From: Xestospongia muta
Taxonomy: Eukaryota > Porifera > Demospongiae > Haplosclerida > Petrosiidae
NCBI GenBank assembly: GCA_963693285.1
Contig: OY848924.1
Location: forward strand, 4,357,214 to 4,421,213
Length of the DNA: 64,000 nucleotides
Direction: 5' to 3'
Numbering within the stretch: position 1 is the stretch's first letter; each line of letters opens with the position of its first letter. The notes below the pieces were generated by a model. The model saw only the letters and a list, made by a program, of their open reading frames with translations. It was not told the DNA's origin and did no database searches. This document shows positions 1 to 12,435 of the stretch, in pieces. The position numbers and the translations under genes are program-made.

Positions 1-522
1 TATTATTCCATAATTATTCTCTAATTCATATATTATATTATCTAAAACAAATGACACACAAGTTTACTGCTATTTAAAAATCATTTTCATGATACCTTGA
101 TATTAAATTTAACAGAAAAGTGTGTGGGTGTACCTAGAATGTTTGATGACAAGAACGTATATATCAAATAAATCGATCAAAGGACATAATGTATGTAGCT
201 TAAACAATGAAACACAAATCACACTGGAAAATTAAATATGTTTCCAGTATGTTGTCCTCTAAGAAACGTATAGGAAACATATATAATAAATTTCTCTATA
301 TGTTTTTGTTTTGGAAATTTGTAATTTTTATTATGTTTCCAATATTAAAATACTCCACAATTCCAAAGGTTAGAAACAAATGTTTTCATTGATAATTAAT
401 TATATATACTTCAAAATTTATTATCAAGCAATAACAAAAATTTATAACTTTAAAGGAAAAAAGTAAAATCAATTATTTATGGTCTTCAAGAAATTAAGGG
501 ACTCACAACTAGTACTGTCTCG

Positions 523-897
523 TCATTGATAGTGTAAGTGCAAGAAAGAGCTATCCCAAGAATGTTTTCTATTGGTACAAACTGGTTGTCTGCATGTACA
601 GAACTCAAAAGTTGAGTTACAATACACCTCATTAGGTTTACCAAAGTAATGACATGATGGCTGTTCTCTCTCGCAGCAAAAATCAGTCTCTTTAACGGAA
701 TCATCACTAGATGAATCAGACAAACTGATAGAAGAGCTATCATCATTGTGCTTCTGGGGTTGTGATACATTACACCAGATTCCTGAGTGACAGTATAATC
801 GTCGATGCTGCTTGTAAGTTTTCAATGAGAGTCTTTTAAAACAATGTCCACAAAGCATGAAATTTGTAGTCTTAGACTGTCTTAATCTCTGAGACAT
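523..897 (-). pseudogene. N-terminal fragment of CACTA transposase, zinc-finger region
   Basis: This 124-residue frame starts with a true ATG at 897 and opens with a basic stretch followed by a C2H2-like finger (C-x2-C near residues 17-20, then H and C-H about 12-20 residues later). A serine- and aspartate-rich acidic segment (SSSISLSDSSSDD) follows, then a cysteine-rich tail. A finger plus acidic linker at the N-terminus fits the start of animal EnSpm/CACTA transposases, recalled from general knowledge of the family and not checked. The catalytic domain should come next but is absent before the element end at 222, so this is a truncated coding region. It is divergent from the plus-strand gene at 1030, with 132 bases between the two start codons. 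Confidence 0.5.
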
Positions 898-1029
898 TTT
901 AGAACAAAGTAACCAACATACCTCTCTTCCACTGTTGCAGTGATCATGTGATAACGTAGCCGTCTAGCCGAAAGTCGCGGGATCTCTATACAGTTTTATC
1001 TCGTTCTCTCTGGCTCTAGAAGTTAGAAG
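898..1029. promoter_or_regulatory. Shared upstream region of the two transposon genes
   Basis: This 132-base gap separates the ATG of the minus-strand gene (897) from the ATG of the plus-strand gene (1030). It is more GC-rich than its surroundings, including a CGTAGCCGTCTAGCCGAAAG block near 955-975. A bidirectional promoter is an inference from the divergent arrangement; no TATA box was identified with confidence. Confidence 0.35.
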
Positions 1030-3062
1030 ATGGCCTATTCTTTCCATCAGCATCAACCCAGTCCTAGCCATTTTGATCAACTCAATGATAATGACTATGA
1101 TGAGTATCCTGAGAGCCTGTCATCGAGCTTATCTAACTGTCACAGTACTGAATGTGATGACTCAAGTCCTGTTGTAAATCCTCCTACACCTCCAAGAATA
1201 GCAGTGAACAGTCGATTGAACCTACTCTCTCGTTTTGAAGATGCCATTGGTCCATCTCAGTTACCTTCTTGGATAAATGCTAGCGCTTCTTTAAAAACAA
1301 AAGACAACAGTGTTAAAGCTAGTGCCAAAGTTACTACTAGTCAAAGCGAAACTGACAATACCACACTGGGTAAAGCTTCAACTGAAATAACACCCTACCA
1401 TGCTAAAGCTAAGTCAGCATCAAGAATTCTTTTGAAATGTAATCAAAAAACTCAAGATAGTACTAAAGTTAAGGAATCTCCTGTTGTCCATAACTTCATT
1501 GATAATGAACAGACAGGTAAATGATAAAATTGTACACTTTTATGTTATATTTTAGTTGCAATGGAAAAAATTTTCCAAGAAATTAAAAATTCAGAAGAAA
1601 GGTTACAGACACGTATTAAGGTCTTGGAAGGTAGATTTGGACAATGTCATGGTTTTACTACAAGAAGAAAGATTTCACCTCCTGAAGTAAGAGTAAGTAT
1701 TTTGATCTGCTGAGGTAAAGTGAGAAATTTAACAGCTTTTATAATACAACCACATAGCTATTATACAATTTGTGGTCTATGGTAATCTCAATTTCTCCTT
1801 AGGCTTTTTAGTTGACTTAGGTATCATGATATGTTTATTCAGAAAGAATACTGTATACTATCCTTATGCTTTAGGGTTTGAAATGTTTTTTATATGGGGC
1901 TAAACTGGAAAATAAATATATTACAGTACTATATTATGTGTACTGTCAATTGATTGTGTATTTCTGAACAAACAGTACACTGTAATTTGTGTCAAGAATC
2001 TCAAGACATTTCCCTTCGTCCCATTATAAACTAATCGTAGGGTCGAAAAGTTGAAAGGTCTGCTCACTAGTCTAAACAATGATTAATTTTTACAGTGATA
2101 GGAAAATATAGTAATATTATTGTGACAATATTGTATGTATAACACTGTTAGTACATATGATCCACCCATACATCATGTTATAGTAACTTTTATTATCTAG
2201 GATTGTGTATGCAAAACATATTTAGCTTTATATGAAGATGAGAACCTTGAATGGAACTTTAGGTATGAATAACATGACCTCTACTTGTAACACTATCTTC
2301 TGTATACTTGTTGTAGTGAGAAAATAGGTGAGAAAGAAAATCAAATGATATTAAAGAAATTATAGGAGAAGTGAAATCTCATTCTCCTCGTGTAGCCACT
2401 TCAGTTATTAATGGTTAGTAATATTATCAACCTGAAAGATATATTGGCATATCTGTTGAAATTATGAATGTTAGGTATTATATAATGTGTGCATTATTAA
2501 GTATTTTATTAAATATGGTTGTACCATATTACTCACCATTATGATCCTTTTATAGATGCTACTAAAACTTACTTTCAAGTTGTCACACTAAGGCAAAACT
2601 CATAAATTCAGGAAAGTATTCTAATAAGTGTGAAAAACAGAGAAAAATAAACAGGATAACTAGAGTAAGTAGTTCATACCATTTAATTAATACTATTGTA
2701 ATTTCCATTATAAGAAATGATATTAATAATGTTAGTGTAAATACCTATGACTTTTTCCTTTTATTTCAAACACTGTTTTTTAATAGAAGCTACAACAAAG
2801 ACTTACTGAATATGATCGAATAGCTGGCCTATCTGATGCTACTAAAGCAAAGTGGAGAGTTTGTTTCACTGGTGATATGATGAGCTCAAAAGAGAGTGAT
2901 GAAAATGAAGATTACCAATTTATTATTCCCACTTATCTTTGGAGAAGAAAAAATCTAACAAAATTACTGTATGCTTTGGACAAAAAATCTTCCAAAAATT
3001 GTTCAGTAAGAAGTAAGCATTATGACTTAAACTGGAGGAAGGCCTTCCTTCTGATAGACTGA
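1030..3062 (+). pseudogene. Second gene of the CACTA element (accessory ORF, spliced)
   Basis: At least three exons can be joined in frame: 1030-1516, 1556-1686 or 1692, and 2787-3062. Exon 1 encodes an acidic, serine-rich N-terminus with a proline cluster (NPPTPPRI). Exon 2 (VAMEKIFQEIKNSEERLQ) is charged and probably coiled coil. Exon 3 contains a WRRKNLTKLLYALDKKSS segment, similar in style to the W-R-x-x-x-V-x-x-x-x-x-x-LDKK segment that I recall from the companion protein of animal CACTA-like elements. The frame stops at 3060-3062, but a shift near 3035 would continue as EEGLPSDRLKPAG, so the 3' end is probably frameshifted. Other small exons may exist between 1692 and 2787. Its role in transposition is not known to me. 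Confidence 0.45.
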
Positions 3063-3602
3063 AACCAGCTGGTTAATCAGAATGTGCTTTTCAGCATTGA
3101 TTGCAATGACAGTGTTTATTCAATAATTAATTTTATGAGTCATTTATCTAATCATTTAAAAAGTTATGTTATGTAGTATATCATGTCATCAAGTACTGGT
3201 TTATTGAGAGTATTCTGATTATGTCATTTATTGTTTAAGTTATTTATGTGACAATGACATTATATTTAATTATTTATGATTTACATAATATTTCCTTTTT
3301 TTGAGGACATCATAAATGTACTTAATTTTGTAGTGATTACTTGATGTTTTTGGATTTGTTGTTTTTTTAAATAATTATTAAATTCAATGGAAACATTAAA
3401 GTTTCTTTAGTAAATACAAATAAAAATTTGGTGTTTTTAAGTGTTTCTATATAGTGGGAAACTTGCTCTTCACATGTGTTTCTTATGAAAAGAAATCTTT
3501 GTTTCCTTAGTTTGGAAACACCGAAAACATAACAGGATACTTGACATTTTCAAAACGTTTCCAGATGTTTCATGGTCCAGAAACATATTAATTTTCCCAG
3601 TG

Positions 3603-4643
3603 TCATCAGTAAGTTTGAAGACATGCTTGTTATCACTAGAAATTATAGATTATAGTGAACTTGTAATAAAATATAGAATAGTTGCTAACAATAAATCATA
3701 GACTCCAAGGTTTATTTTACATTATAACACTTGTTTTAGTAGAGCCTCCACCTCAAGTGGTCAAGCAATTTCATTTTTCACTTATTCAATCAGTTGATTG
3801 AGGAATGGAATTAGTGCCAATTAAAATAGGGACATGGTTAAAAAGAAACCACACAGAAGTTAACTAAAAATAATTCTACATCATTAAAATTAAAACTAGA
3901 GCAATCATAGGAAGCAAAACAAGGCACAAGATAAACTGCCACCACATGAAATTGCTTGTATCATTAAAGGTCATGTCTAGAGTGCCAGTAACATAATGTA
4001 CTTTAATGTGAAATGATTATTATACACTAGACCTAAGCTAACATTAATAAAACAGATTTGGCAGGTAAATTCAATTATATTCAAATAAATCAATGTGTAT
4101 TAAAAGTATCCACGTATGTTGACAGGATTGTTTATTTTCAAGATGAACAGATGTAGAATAACCACTGCATGTATACAATGTAATTAGAGTAGCACCATTT
4201 TTCAGTGTCATTACACATAATACATTGAGAGTAAAACTCTGGCTACATTATTAACTAACGCCAGTGAAAATATAAAACAATTTAGAGCAAATTATTAAGT
4301 GACTGTAAAAGAGTGCTGAAAATGTTAATAGTTATGTTTCAAAAGGAGACTGACTATTCCCTGTAGTCAGCCCCTCCATTAAATTAACAAGTTAACCTCT
4401 ACATATAAGAGTTCCTTTAAGAAATTCTACAGCCAAAATTGTAGCAGTCATACCATCACTATTTTAGTAATGCAATCCAAGCTGACTTGTCTGAGCCTAC
4501 ATAAAATGGAAGGTCTGCAGATACTTTTTAATAAGCCTTACTTGTGGTCAAGAGTGATAATTTTTAATGAGGTATCACAGGGTCCACAAGCTGTACATTG
4601 TTACCTGTATACCTTCTAACCTAACATTTTTTTTATTCTCACA
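3603..4643. other. Non-coding stretch, no gene seen
   Basis: AT-rich sequence with stops in all frames. It ends at a good splice acceptor (T-rich tract then CTCACAG at 4637-4643) that leads into the next exon, so part of it is probably intron. Confidence 0.5.
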
Positions 4644-5455
4644 GATGAAAGCAAAAGCATTTGAAAGTTCACTGTCTATAGTAACTCTATATTCACCATT
4701 ATATTACTCTGATCAAGAAGAGCTATGTCACAATACAAACTCTATAATTACTGTTGAACATAACCCAGACATTGTGTGTACAAGCAATCGACAGAATCAT
4801 TCACAAGCAGTGTTAATATCACCCATAAACAGTCCAGCTATGCCTAAAAAGGCATTTAGTCATCAGAATATAGTACAAATCAAACTGTTGATAAATCTTC
4901 ATATAGTGAGTATGAGGAAGCTTGTCTAAACTATACAGATAAGAGTAAACACTCAATCAGTTCAGATTTAGAGAATATTAATATAGAACTACATCCTGCA
5001 CACAATTTAGATAACATAACAATATCTTCAGCATCATTTCCATTTAGACGTCATTCACTATCTAAAGTATCACCACTATCAACTGATAATCACGAACAAG
5101 GGTTCAGTCTAGAGAGAAGTGGCAATAACAAAACAAATTCACTGGTTCCATTTAGACGATATTCATTACCACTCCTCTCATTATCACCACAATATGAGCA
5201 ACCAATGGAACAATCAATGATAGATCCTCACTTACTACACTCGTCTTCCTACAATCATCATACGATAGTTACAAGTGATGGTAGCCTAGACTATGAACTT
5301 AGATTAGAGGACAAAGATACCACTTGGCATACTCAAAATACTCAAGGCTACATTGCTGCTTTAGATTATAGAGAACAATATACCAAAATAAATCTTTTAC
5401 CACATGACAAACTATATACAGTCATACGGACAAGTATAACAGTCTGGATGATATA
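4644..5455 (+). pseudogene. Serine-rich exon with a frameshift, unrecognised
   Basis: Following a polypyrimidine tract and CTCACAG, an open frame begins with ATGAAAGCAAAAGC at 4644 and runs about 70 codons. Near 4860-4875 the coding signal moves by one base, and the second frame stays open to a stop at about 5455. The combined product is rich in serine, asparagine and histidine, with two related basic-serine segments (FPFRRHSLSKVSPLS and VPFRRYSLPLLSLSP) about 35 residues apart. The RRxS motifs resemble basophilic kinase sites. No known domain was recognised. It lies upstream of, and on the same strand as, the ankyrin-ROC pseudogene and might once have been an exon of it, but the intact minus-strand paralogue has no counterpart. 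Confidence 0.45.
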
Positions 5456-6741
5456 ACATACATAATCAGTGAACACTGTGACAATGGTATTTGATTTGAG
5501 GTATATATTTCCTATCTATTATATAGATATGTATTTACCTATCTAGAATTGATAATTCCATGAACACATGCAGATCTTTCTTATAACTATTCACCTTTGA
5601 TGAACTAGCATCATATAGCCACTTGATGATGCATTGTAATGTTGTTTTAAATACAAAGAATACATTAATAAATCCCCTATAGTTACAATAGAATACATTA
5701 TTATCAATATTAGCACATTATCTACCTATTTTCAGTGGCACCTCCTTTAGTAGTACACGTATAGTTTTAGCTATGATCAACTAAAGAATCTCAATCTTAC
5801 AAAGTTACATTATCTTCAGAAGTTAAAGTATATTTTCAAACTCGAACATAGGAGTCCTTTATTGCTCATTTCAAGACTGTATGTATTTAACATCTACAAT
5901 AGTGCCAGCAACCATTAAAAGTTTATTTTTACAAATATTTGTCATTTTACTTGCTTTTCTCTCCCAGGTTTGTTTTACATCTCTCCATCAACTCTTACAA
6001 ATGTTTCTGCCTTTTTCCTAATTATTCTTATTCCAGTTGCACTGTCTCCATCCAGATTTTTTTTCTTTCTGACACATAAAGAAAAGCTTCATCAATTTGA
6101 TTATCTCCTTTAGTCCTAATTTATTTTTATTTTGAGGTGTAGGTTCTAAGAAGCATTCCTAATCTTAAAAAAAGATAGATTGATAATTTCACTACGTAAC
6201 AATGATTGCAAATTACAATTACATTGTAATTACTTAACTCCAGGGTTAGCAATAATATAAACAATATATCATTAATTTTGAGTATTGTTAATTACACCTC
6301 ATACATCATCACTTATATCTTGTATGCAATAGCAAAATTCTGCTAATGAATTATTAAATGAACACAAAGCATATACCTTATATTTACAATTAGGGGACAG
6401 TTGCCCCTGCTTTTATCTGCTGCCACTAAGTATCAGTCATTTTGAAAAACTCTATTTGATATAATGTACTCACAGGTATGGTCGCTCTTTTGTTGCTGTG
6501 TTTGCTACAACATATATGTCCAATGGTCACAGTTGTTGTTTTTAAGTGAAATCTAATAATATTAGATATTTAATGGCATATATTATATGACCTGCCTCAG
6601 CTAAATGAATTATTATAGCTGAGGTATGTCATACCAGGAACCTTAGCTATAGTCTCACAAAGGACATGCAATCTTCTGTATATTTTGTAATATTAAAATC
6701 AATCAACATAAGTATTTGTGTATTTGTTGCTTTTTATCTAG
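5456..6741. other. Non-coding stretch with a short foldback
   Basis: No coding signal. A hairpin is visible at about 6590-6635, with arms CCTCAGCTA and TAGCTGAGG and weaker pairing beyond. It precedes the ankyrin exon at 6742. Confidence 0.4.
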
Positions 6742-6840
6742 TATCAGCAAACAGTTCTGCATCTAGCATCAGAAGGAGGTCACTGTGATATAGTAAAGCT
6801 ATTGCTAAGCTCAAAATCAGATCCCACTATATACGATGAG
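6742..6840 (+). pseudogene. Ankyrin-repeat exon of the plus-strand ROC-COR pseudogene
   Basis: The exon is flanked by an acceptor (TTTTTATCTAG) and a donor (GTCAGT) and is exactly 99 bases, encoding one 33-residue ankyrin repeat (VLHLASEGGHCDIVKLLL, ending SDPTIYDE). One repeat per phase-0 exon is the layout of the intact minus-strand gene in this window. This exon is still open. No further upstream ankyrin exons were found on this strand, so the copy seems to begin mid-array. The next recognisable exon is 3.1 kb downstream. Confidence 0.7.
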
Positions 6841-9800
6841 GTCAGTGTATATTCTTTGTAGAGAATATACACAAGTAACAAGTAATGATCAAGGTTTCTG
6901 GCTATTATTTATAATACCATTAATCATAACCAACCAGTTGTCTAACCAGTAGTTTAATGTAATCAAGTAAGAAAGATCCTTACCTTGCTTGACCATTATT
7001 CCACTTACATTAGCCACAAAACAAATAATATGGCACAACCTTTATTTTTCATTGAATCCCATAACTTGCTGAAAAAAAAACTAAGCAACAAACCTGTTCT
7101 CACTTGTAGAGAAAGATATCTTGTCAGCCAATTGACAGCCATAGTGAATACAAAATACAATAGAAATAGATATGCTATGTGTGGTACAAGCAATTAATCT
7201 AATAAAGTCAACAGTTTAATTGCAATAACAACTCTTAACATTATGCCACTCGGTGTTCTTATTAGCAAGTAAACACTAAAGTTTCAGTAAAGTCTTAATA
7301 CTTGTATGTACTGCAATATTTATTATTTGCATTACTATATATAGTAATATAAATAAGACATGTTATAGTACATATACAGTTGACTATGAACCGACAAACA
7401 TTAAGAACTGTTGTATTATATAAATATATCCTTATTAGCTGGGGGATTCTACTCATATAAACAAACTACATGCACATATGACGTTCCTAAGATATTCTTT
7501 TCCATATGTACCTTGTACGTTTGTCATCATTGTCTACTACATCAGAAGCTTGTTTGCTTGGAAGATCCACTTTGTTTTCTTTACACTACAAAACAATGCC
7601 TTCATTTAAGTAGTGTAGATTTATATAATAAATTATGATTTATAATGTCAAAGATTTGCTGATGTAGTAATGATATAATGACGCTCCAATGGTACACTCA
7701 CCATACAATTCACTTCTTTCTTATTATCAGTGATCTACAAGAGTGTAAATTATCTTGTATTTTATATGACTCTATCATTATCTTTGATGTCCATAATGCC
7801 TTAATCGTTTAACTATGTATTAGTTGACCAATGTCTTCATTAAAGTTATCTCTTTCTCTTTTCTTCTCTTTTTATGTGTAACTAAATGTTGCTGACAGTC
7901 TTCATCATTCTTCTTACTATACATGTGCATTTCTAGTTACACTCACTAAACAATCTTGCCAATAGCTATTACTGTAGAACAATTAGACACATAGCAGTAA
8001 CAATGAGTTGGCCTGTCAAAGTCACAGTGTTAAACCTTTTGTTCTTTTCATTTTATCTTTATTTGTGTGCAGCAAGGAGACTGCCAATTTGTACTTTATA
8101 CATATCAATATTTTCACCCTGGGTATTAGTTTAGATGTGAAACCTTCACAAATCCCCTATTAAACACATTTTCAGGCTTTCGACAGCGCTCACTATAAAA
8201 GCTGGTACATTCACTACATGTAGTGTTGCCCCAATATTAAGACTTCGTTTTTCTGGAGGTGATCTTTTGTGCAGCTGTTTCTTTCAGTTATATTAGTAAT
8301 TTTCTTTAGTCTTCTTGCATTTCATTTCAGTGAGGTTCTCGATAAAGGTGTATTACAGTATCACCACAGGGACATTAATTATATGTGGTAATGAAGACTT
8401 CTATAGCCAAAGATAGGTTTTCTTTCAGTTTGGTAGTATCCAATTTACCATTCACAAAATATGGACTACATCATTAGTTCTGTCAACACTTAAGAAGTCA
8501 ATTAACTTTCTCCAATATGAAAATTATAAAAAAGCAGTTCCATTTCTTTTGTCTTCTTTTGTTAAATCACATGTATGTTGAGCTGCATTCTTATCATCAG
8601 AATTTTGACTTTTACAGCACCTGCACAGAGTTTACCTGTTTTTTCAGTCTTGATAAAGTTATATGATGATATTTGTATGCAGAACAAATGGATACTTATT
8701 AATGTAGTCTGTATGTGTTATTAGAGATGTTTGAACCTGAATACTGAGGATTGAATATTAATAATTGGTTAATCCAGCACAGCAGCATCCCTGTTGAAGT
8801 TCACAATATCAGAGCCATTCTTGTATTGAATATAATCCAGTCCCTTCTAGAAGCTTCTATTCCAAAATACAAAAATTTAAAATGTAGTTAGAATTCTTAT
8901 ATTTACTCCTAACAGTCTGATATTATTCTATTGCCCTTAAAAGATAAGATGAGATACTTAGAAAAGCTACAGTCCAATTATCTCATGATTATTTTATAGT
9001 TGAAAGCAAACATTAGTACTAGAATACTTAAGTAGCTACAGACAATGTACAAGTCAGAGCACTTAACTATTCCCTTAAATATGACAATTTTTATCTGTTT
9101 ATTGGGAATTGTCTACAACTACAACAAGACTAGTAATACGGGCTTGATTGGCTTGATATCAATATCACAAAAATTGGCCATGATAACAATAGTATTATCT
9201 CTCTATAATAACACATTACACCAAGCAGTTAGAGAAAATTTGACAGAAGCTATGTCCAAGCTTTGTAAAATAACTACATTCACTTTTGTTTAGCTCAAAA
9301 CTAAAAAAGATGTTGCTTGCGTAAAACATAACTGTTAATCTTTGCAAGGCTTTTAGTTCTATAGCTATCATGGTTCAAACAGATTTATGAGAGTAAGAAA
9401 GAACATTATACCATCCATAAATAGACAGCACTGTTGACTATATGATTATTCCTCTCAAAACCACAATAACAATTATGTAAAATAGATATATCTGATAATT
9501 AACATGTGACTCTAAACTCGCCTTAATTACATGTGCAGCATGTCAGGTAATTAAAATAAAGTTAGCCATGAAAGCAAGATATTTCCTCTTATAATAACAC
9601 ATAATAGACACTAGCTATCAACGAAAATATGACTAATCAAATCATTATATTTCAATCATTAAAATCACTCTGTAACTGTTATATTATTTTCAATGATAAT
9701 GAAATATATAGAACTAATTTGTATTATTAGTTATTAATTTTATTATTAAAATGGAATGAATACATTTTTAGAATAAGTATGGTATTTTCATTTTTATTAT

Positions 9801-9946
9801 CTGTTCTTATTTTCTTGTTAAGAATCTCCTTGTATTCATAAGATAATAATAATATGGTTATAAAATATAAATTTGTTATTATAACAAATTATCTATTTCC
9901 ATGTTCTGATCTAGACTTATGTTATATTTTTACTTCTTTTCCTTAG
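6841..9946 (+). other. Intron of the ROC-COR pseudogene, partly homologous in inverted orientation to 23.5-25.5 kb
   Basis: No exon is evident. Sequence around 7330-7620 matches the reverse complement of about 25.0-25.35 kb, including an ATTACTATATATAGTAAT palindrome at 7331-7348 and the block translated as HHCLLHQKLVCLEDPL here and HYCLLHKKLVSLED there. The match shows that the duplication behind the pseudogene included introns, so it happened at DNA level and not through RNA. Confidence 0.55.
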
Positions 9947-11993
9947 GATGGCAATAGTCTACTGCATTGTGCCTGCTCATGATCATGTGGTTGTATTCAC
10001 TTCCGTCTAGATTTTGCCTCCTTAACTGGTAGTAAAGACACAATAGAATACCTACTAAATGATGTGAAGTTAAATTTATTGGCTGTAAACAACCATCAAC
10101 AAATGCCATTAGAACTTATTCCACCAAATTTCAAAGACAGATTCCAATTGCTATGCCAAACTACTTCTTTGTGGAAAAGCAAATGCTGGTAAAAGCTCTT
10201 TAGCTACTGTTATATCTTATCATGCTGACAAGTGGTATCATGATATTGATCCAGAAAATTGTGTTGAAAGTGTTGTACTACAAACCACCGGAATTAATTA
10301 CCAAAGCATTTGTAGTGGGGAAATAGGAAATATCATTATTTTTGATTTTGCTGGACCTGCAGAATATTACAGTAGCCATGCTGCAGTATGGGAAAATCTT
10401 TTGTCAAGGTCACCAGCTATCTTTGTAATTGTAAGCAATCTTACTGATGAGAAAGAGATAATAAAGAGGGACCTGTACCTCTGGTTTGATTTTATCAAGA
10501 ATGTTACCACTAATTTAAGTGTCCTCAGTCAAGTTATCATTGTTGGAAGCCATATTGGTCTTTTGCCATGTGAAAATTATTATGAATCTTTTATTAATGA
10601 AATTGCAAGTAGAGCCATTCGTGATCAGAATTATACTGGTTTCTTGGCAATTGACTGCCATAGACCAGGAGGTAAAGGTTTCAATGAATTTATGACTAAA
10701 CTAAAGGAGAGCTGTGAAGCTGTTATTGGCAGAAAAGAAAAAATAAGCTACTACTGTCATTGTCTACATGCTTTCCTTCAACAGCTTCAACTTGTTGCCA
10801 TTAGCTTAGATGACCTCTGCTTAGGAATTGACAGTATGAATGAGCCATGTCTTTTGTCCGACTGATCAACTGTGTTTAAGTACTTGACCATTCTTGGAAA
10901 AAAGGGTCTTGTCTTACTTTTAAGAGATTGGTTAATTATCAACAAAAAAGCTCTCTTAACTGAGGTAAATGGTATTCTTTTTTATGAAAGCATTGATCAT
11001 GTTTGTAAACCAGTTGCCTGTAATACTGGTATCATGCCAGTGTCCACATTAGCTAACTATTCCCCAATCACAATACAAAAATGCTAATTCACTTCTTAAC
11101 AAGTCTACAATTTTGTCACCAAATCGATTCTTGTACTTCTGTTAATAATATCACAAACAATATACCATCCGAAGAACCTCCTGTAAATGAAGATGCCAAA
11201 TACTTGTTTTTTTCCTGCACTTATTAAAGTAGAGAGACCCTTATCAATCTTCAATACAACAGATGGATTTGGTTGGTGTCTATGGTGTTCAAATCCCCAG
11301 TAATTTCTACCTACACAATTTCTCCATACACTACTTTGTCACTTGGCCTATACCTGTTGTCTTCCTTCTGACAGTACTGGTATTACTGAAGCCAATCATG
11401 AAGTCATGGAACTCTATTGTGATTGTACTATGTGGAAAAATGGCATTTATTGGAAAGATGGGAATTATATTGAAGCAATGGTGGAGGTTACTGAACACAA
11501 TAGATGTGTTACAATTTTAGTTTCATACAGTAATTCCTTGGAAAGTTATGAAATCCGTACATTTCTCATTAAAGAAGTACTTAGTCTTAAAAACAAAATA
11601 TGCTCGTGTGAATTCCAGGAGTTTGTTATTCCTCCTGGTGATGTGAATGATGTTCTTGACAAGGAGCAGATACATCATATACTCTATTCCCTCAGAAAAG
11701 TAGCCCTTGGAGTTATTACAAAATGTCCTATTGGTGATGCAAGCAATAAAATTCCCATGAGTGTTGATGTCAGATCTGTTGTTGGTGAAAAAGAACCTTA
11801 CCTCTGCATTCCTCCCATTGTCATTGAGGCTCTCTTTACAGACAGCAGCAAGGAAATACCATTACCACATCACTACATCCAAAATATAGCAAAAGCATGT
11901 AAGGAGATGATGCCATTGGTATCTGATGACTCTCATCTCTCAATGAGGGAATGTCTGAACCGATTTAGCATTTTTACTGGCTGTAATCCTTTG
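9947..11993 (+). pseudogene. ROC-COR GTPase pseudogene, large exon
   Basis: This is a degraded copy of the intact exon at 21368-23458 on the other strand. It starts after CCTTAG with an ankyrin-like segment (DGNSLLHCACS) that runs into an in-frame TGA near 9980. A deletion then removes the linker before the P-loop, with a frameshift near 10160. The nucleotide-binding motifs survive partly: GKANAGKSS, DFAGP in place of DFAGH, and SHIG in place of SHID, which loses the guanine-contacting aspartate. A second in-frame TGA lies at 10863 (CGA arginine in the paralogue), with further frameshifts near 11060 and 11210. The splice donor after the last codon has changed from GTAAGT to ATAACT. The copy cannot encode a working protein as it stands. 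Confidence 0.9.
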
Positions 11994-12042
11994 ATAACTT
12001 AATGATTTTATAAATGTTAAGTTATTTGGATTTTGTACATAG

Positions 12043-12118
12043 ACTATGTCCTTTCAACCTATTAGAGAGGAAGAGATACAACATCTAGCCCAAATTGTTT
12101 TTTGTATTGCAAAGAAAG
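12043..12118 (+). pseudogene. Downstream 76-base exon of the ROC-COR pseudogene
   Basis: It lies between GTACATAG and GTATTT and has the same 76-base length as the paralogous minus-strand exon 21244-21319. The shared start is readable as PIREEE, after which the copy diverges to HLAQIVFCIAKK. The two following 60-base exons and the Death-domain exon of the paralogue were not found downstream. Confidence 0.65.
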
Positions 12119-12435
12119 GTATTTAGTCATACCTATCCTTCTTAACATTTACAATAGACTCATGATGTTGATGCTTAAATTTTTAGCGTTGACGTAGTTA
12201 ATAGTTGTGATGGTCATAATATTTAAACAATAGCATTAACCTGCTTTTATGTCATATCTGATTTATCATACTATTATTTATGTCTCAGTTTTTGTGACAA
12301 ACAGAAAGATTAGTATCTTGTTAGTGATTTTACAATTGTTTCCTTTTTCTGACTGACATAGCAATAAATATTAATAGTATTATATTATTACAATTGCTCA
12401 CATACCATATATGTTTTAATGTATATACTAATTAT

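Larger units (their letters stand above)
222..3602. mobile_element. CACTA/EnSpm-type DNA transposon, internally deleted
   Basis: The element starts CACTGGAAAATTAA at 222 and ends with the inverted match TTAATTTTCCCAGTG at 3602. The trinucleotide TCA flanks both ends directly (219-221 and 3603-3605), as expected of a 3-base target duplication. CACTA/G ends with a 3-base duplication are the hallmark of the CACTA superfamily. Both ends are also rich in short GTTTCC/GGAAAC motifs in both orientations (for example 240-330 and 3440-3590), like the subterminal repeats of this family. Inside are two divergently transcribed genes. The minus-strand gene is reduced to a zinc-finger N-terminal piece, and no transposase catalytic core is visible, so the copy is probably non-autonomous. 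Confidence 0.85.

Noticed and set aside
486..770. Second minus-strand frame overlapping the zinc-finger fragment
   Set aside because: It overlaps the better supported frame 523-897 with its true ATG and C2H2 pattern; it is a shadow.
7005..7638. Short frames on both strands in the pseudogene intron
   Set aside because: Their similarity to 25025-25219 reflects intron-level inverted duplication; both strands are open at once and no splice or domain evidence supports coding.
11263..11520. Separate plus-strand frame in the pseudogene
   Set aside because: It is part of the frameshifted ROC-COR pseudogene, not an independent gene.
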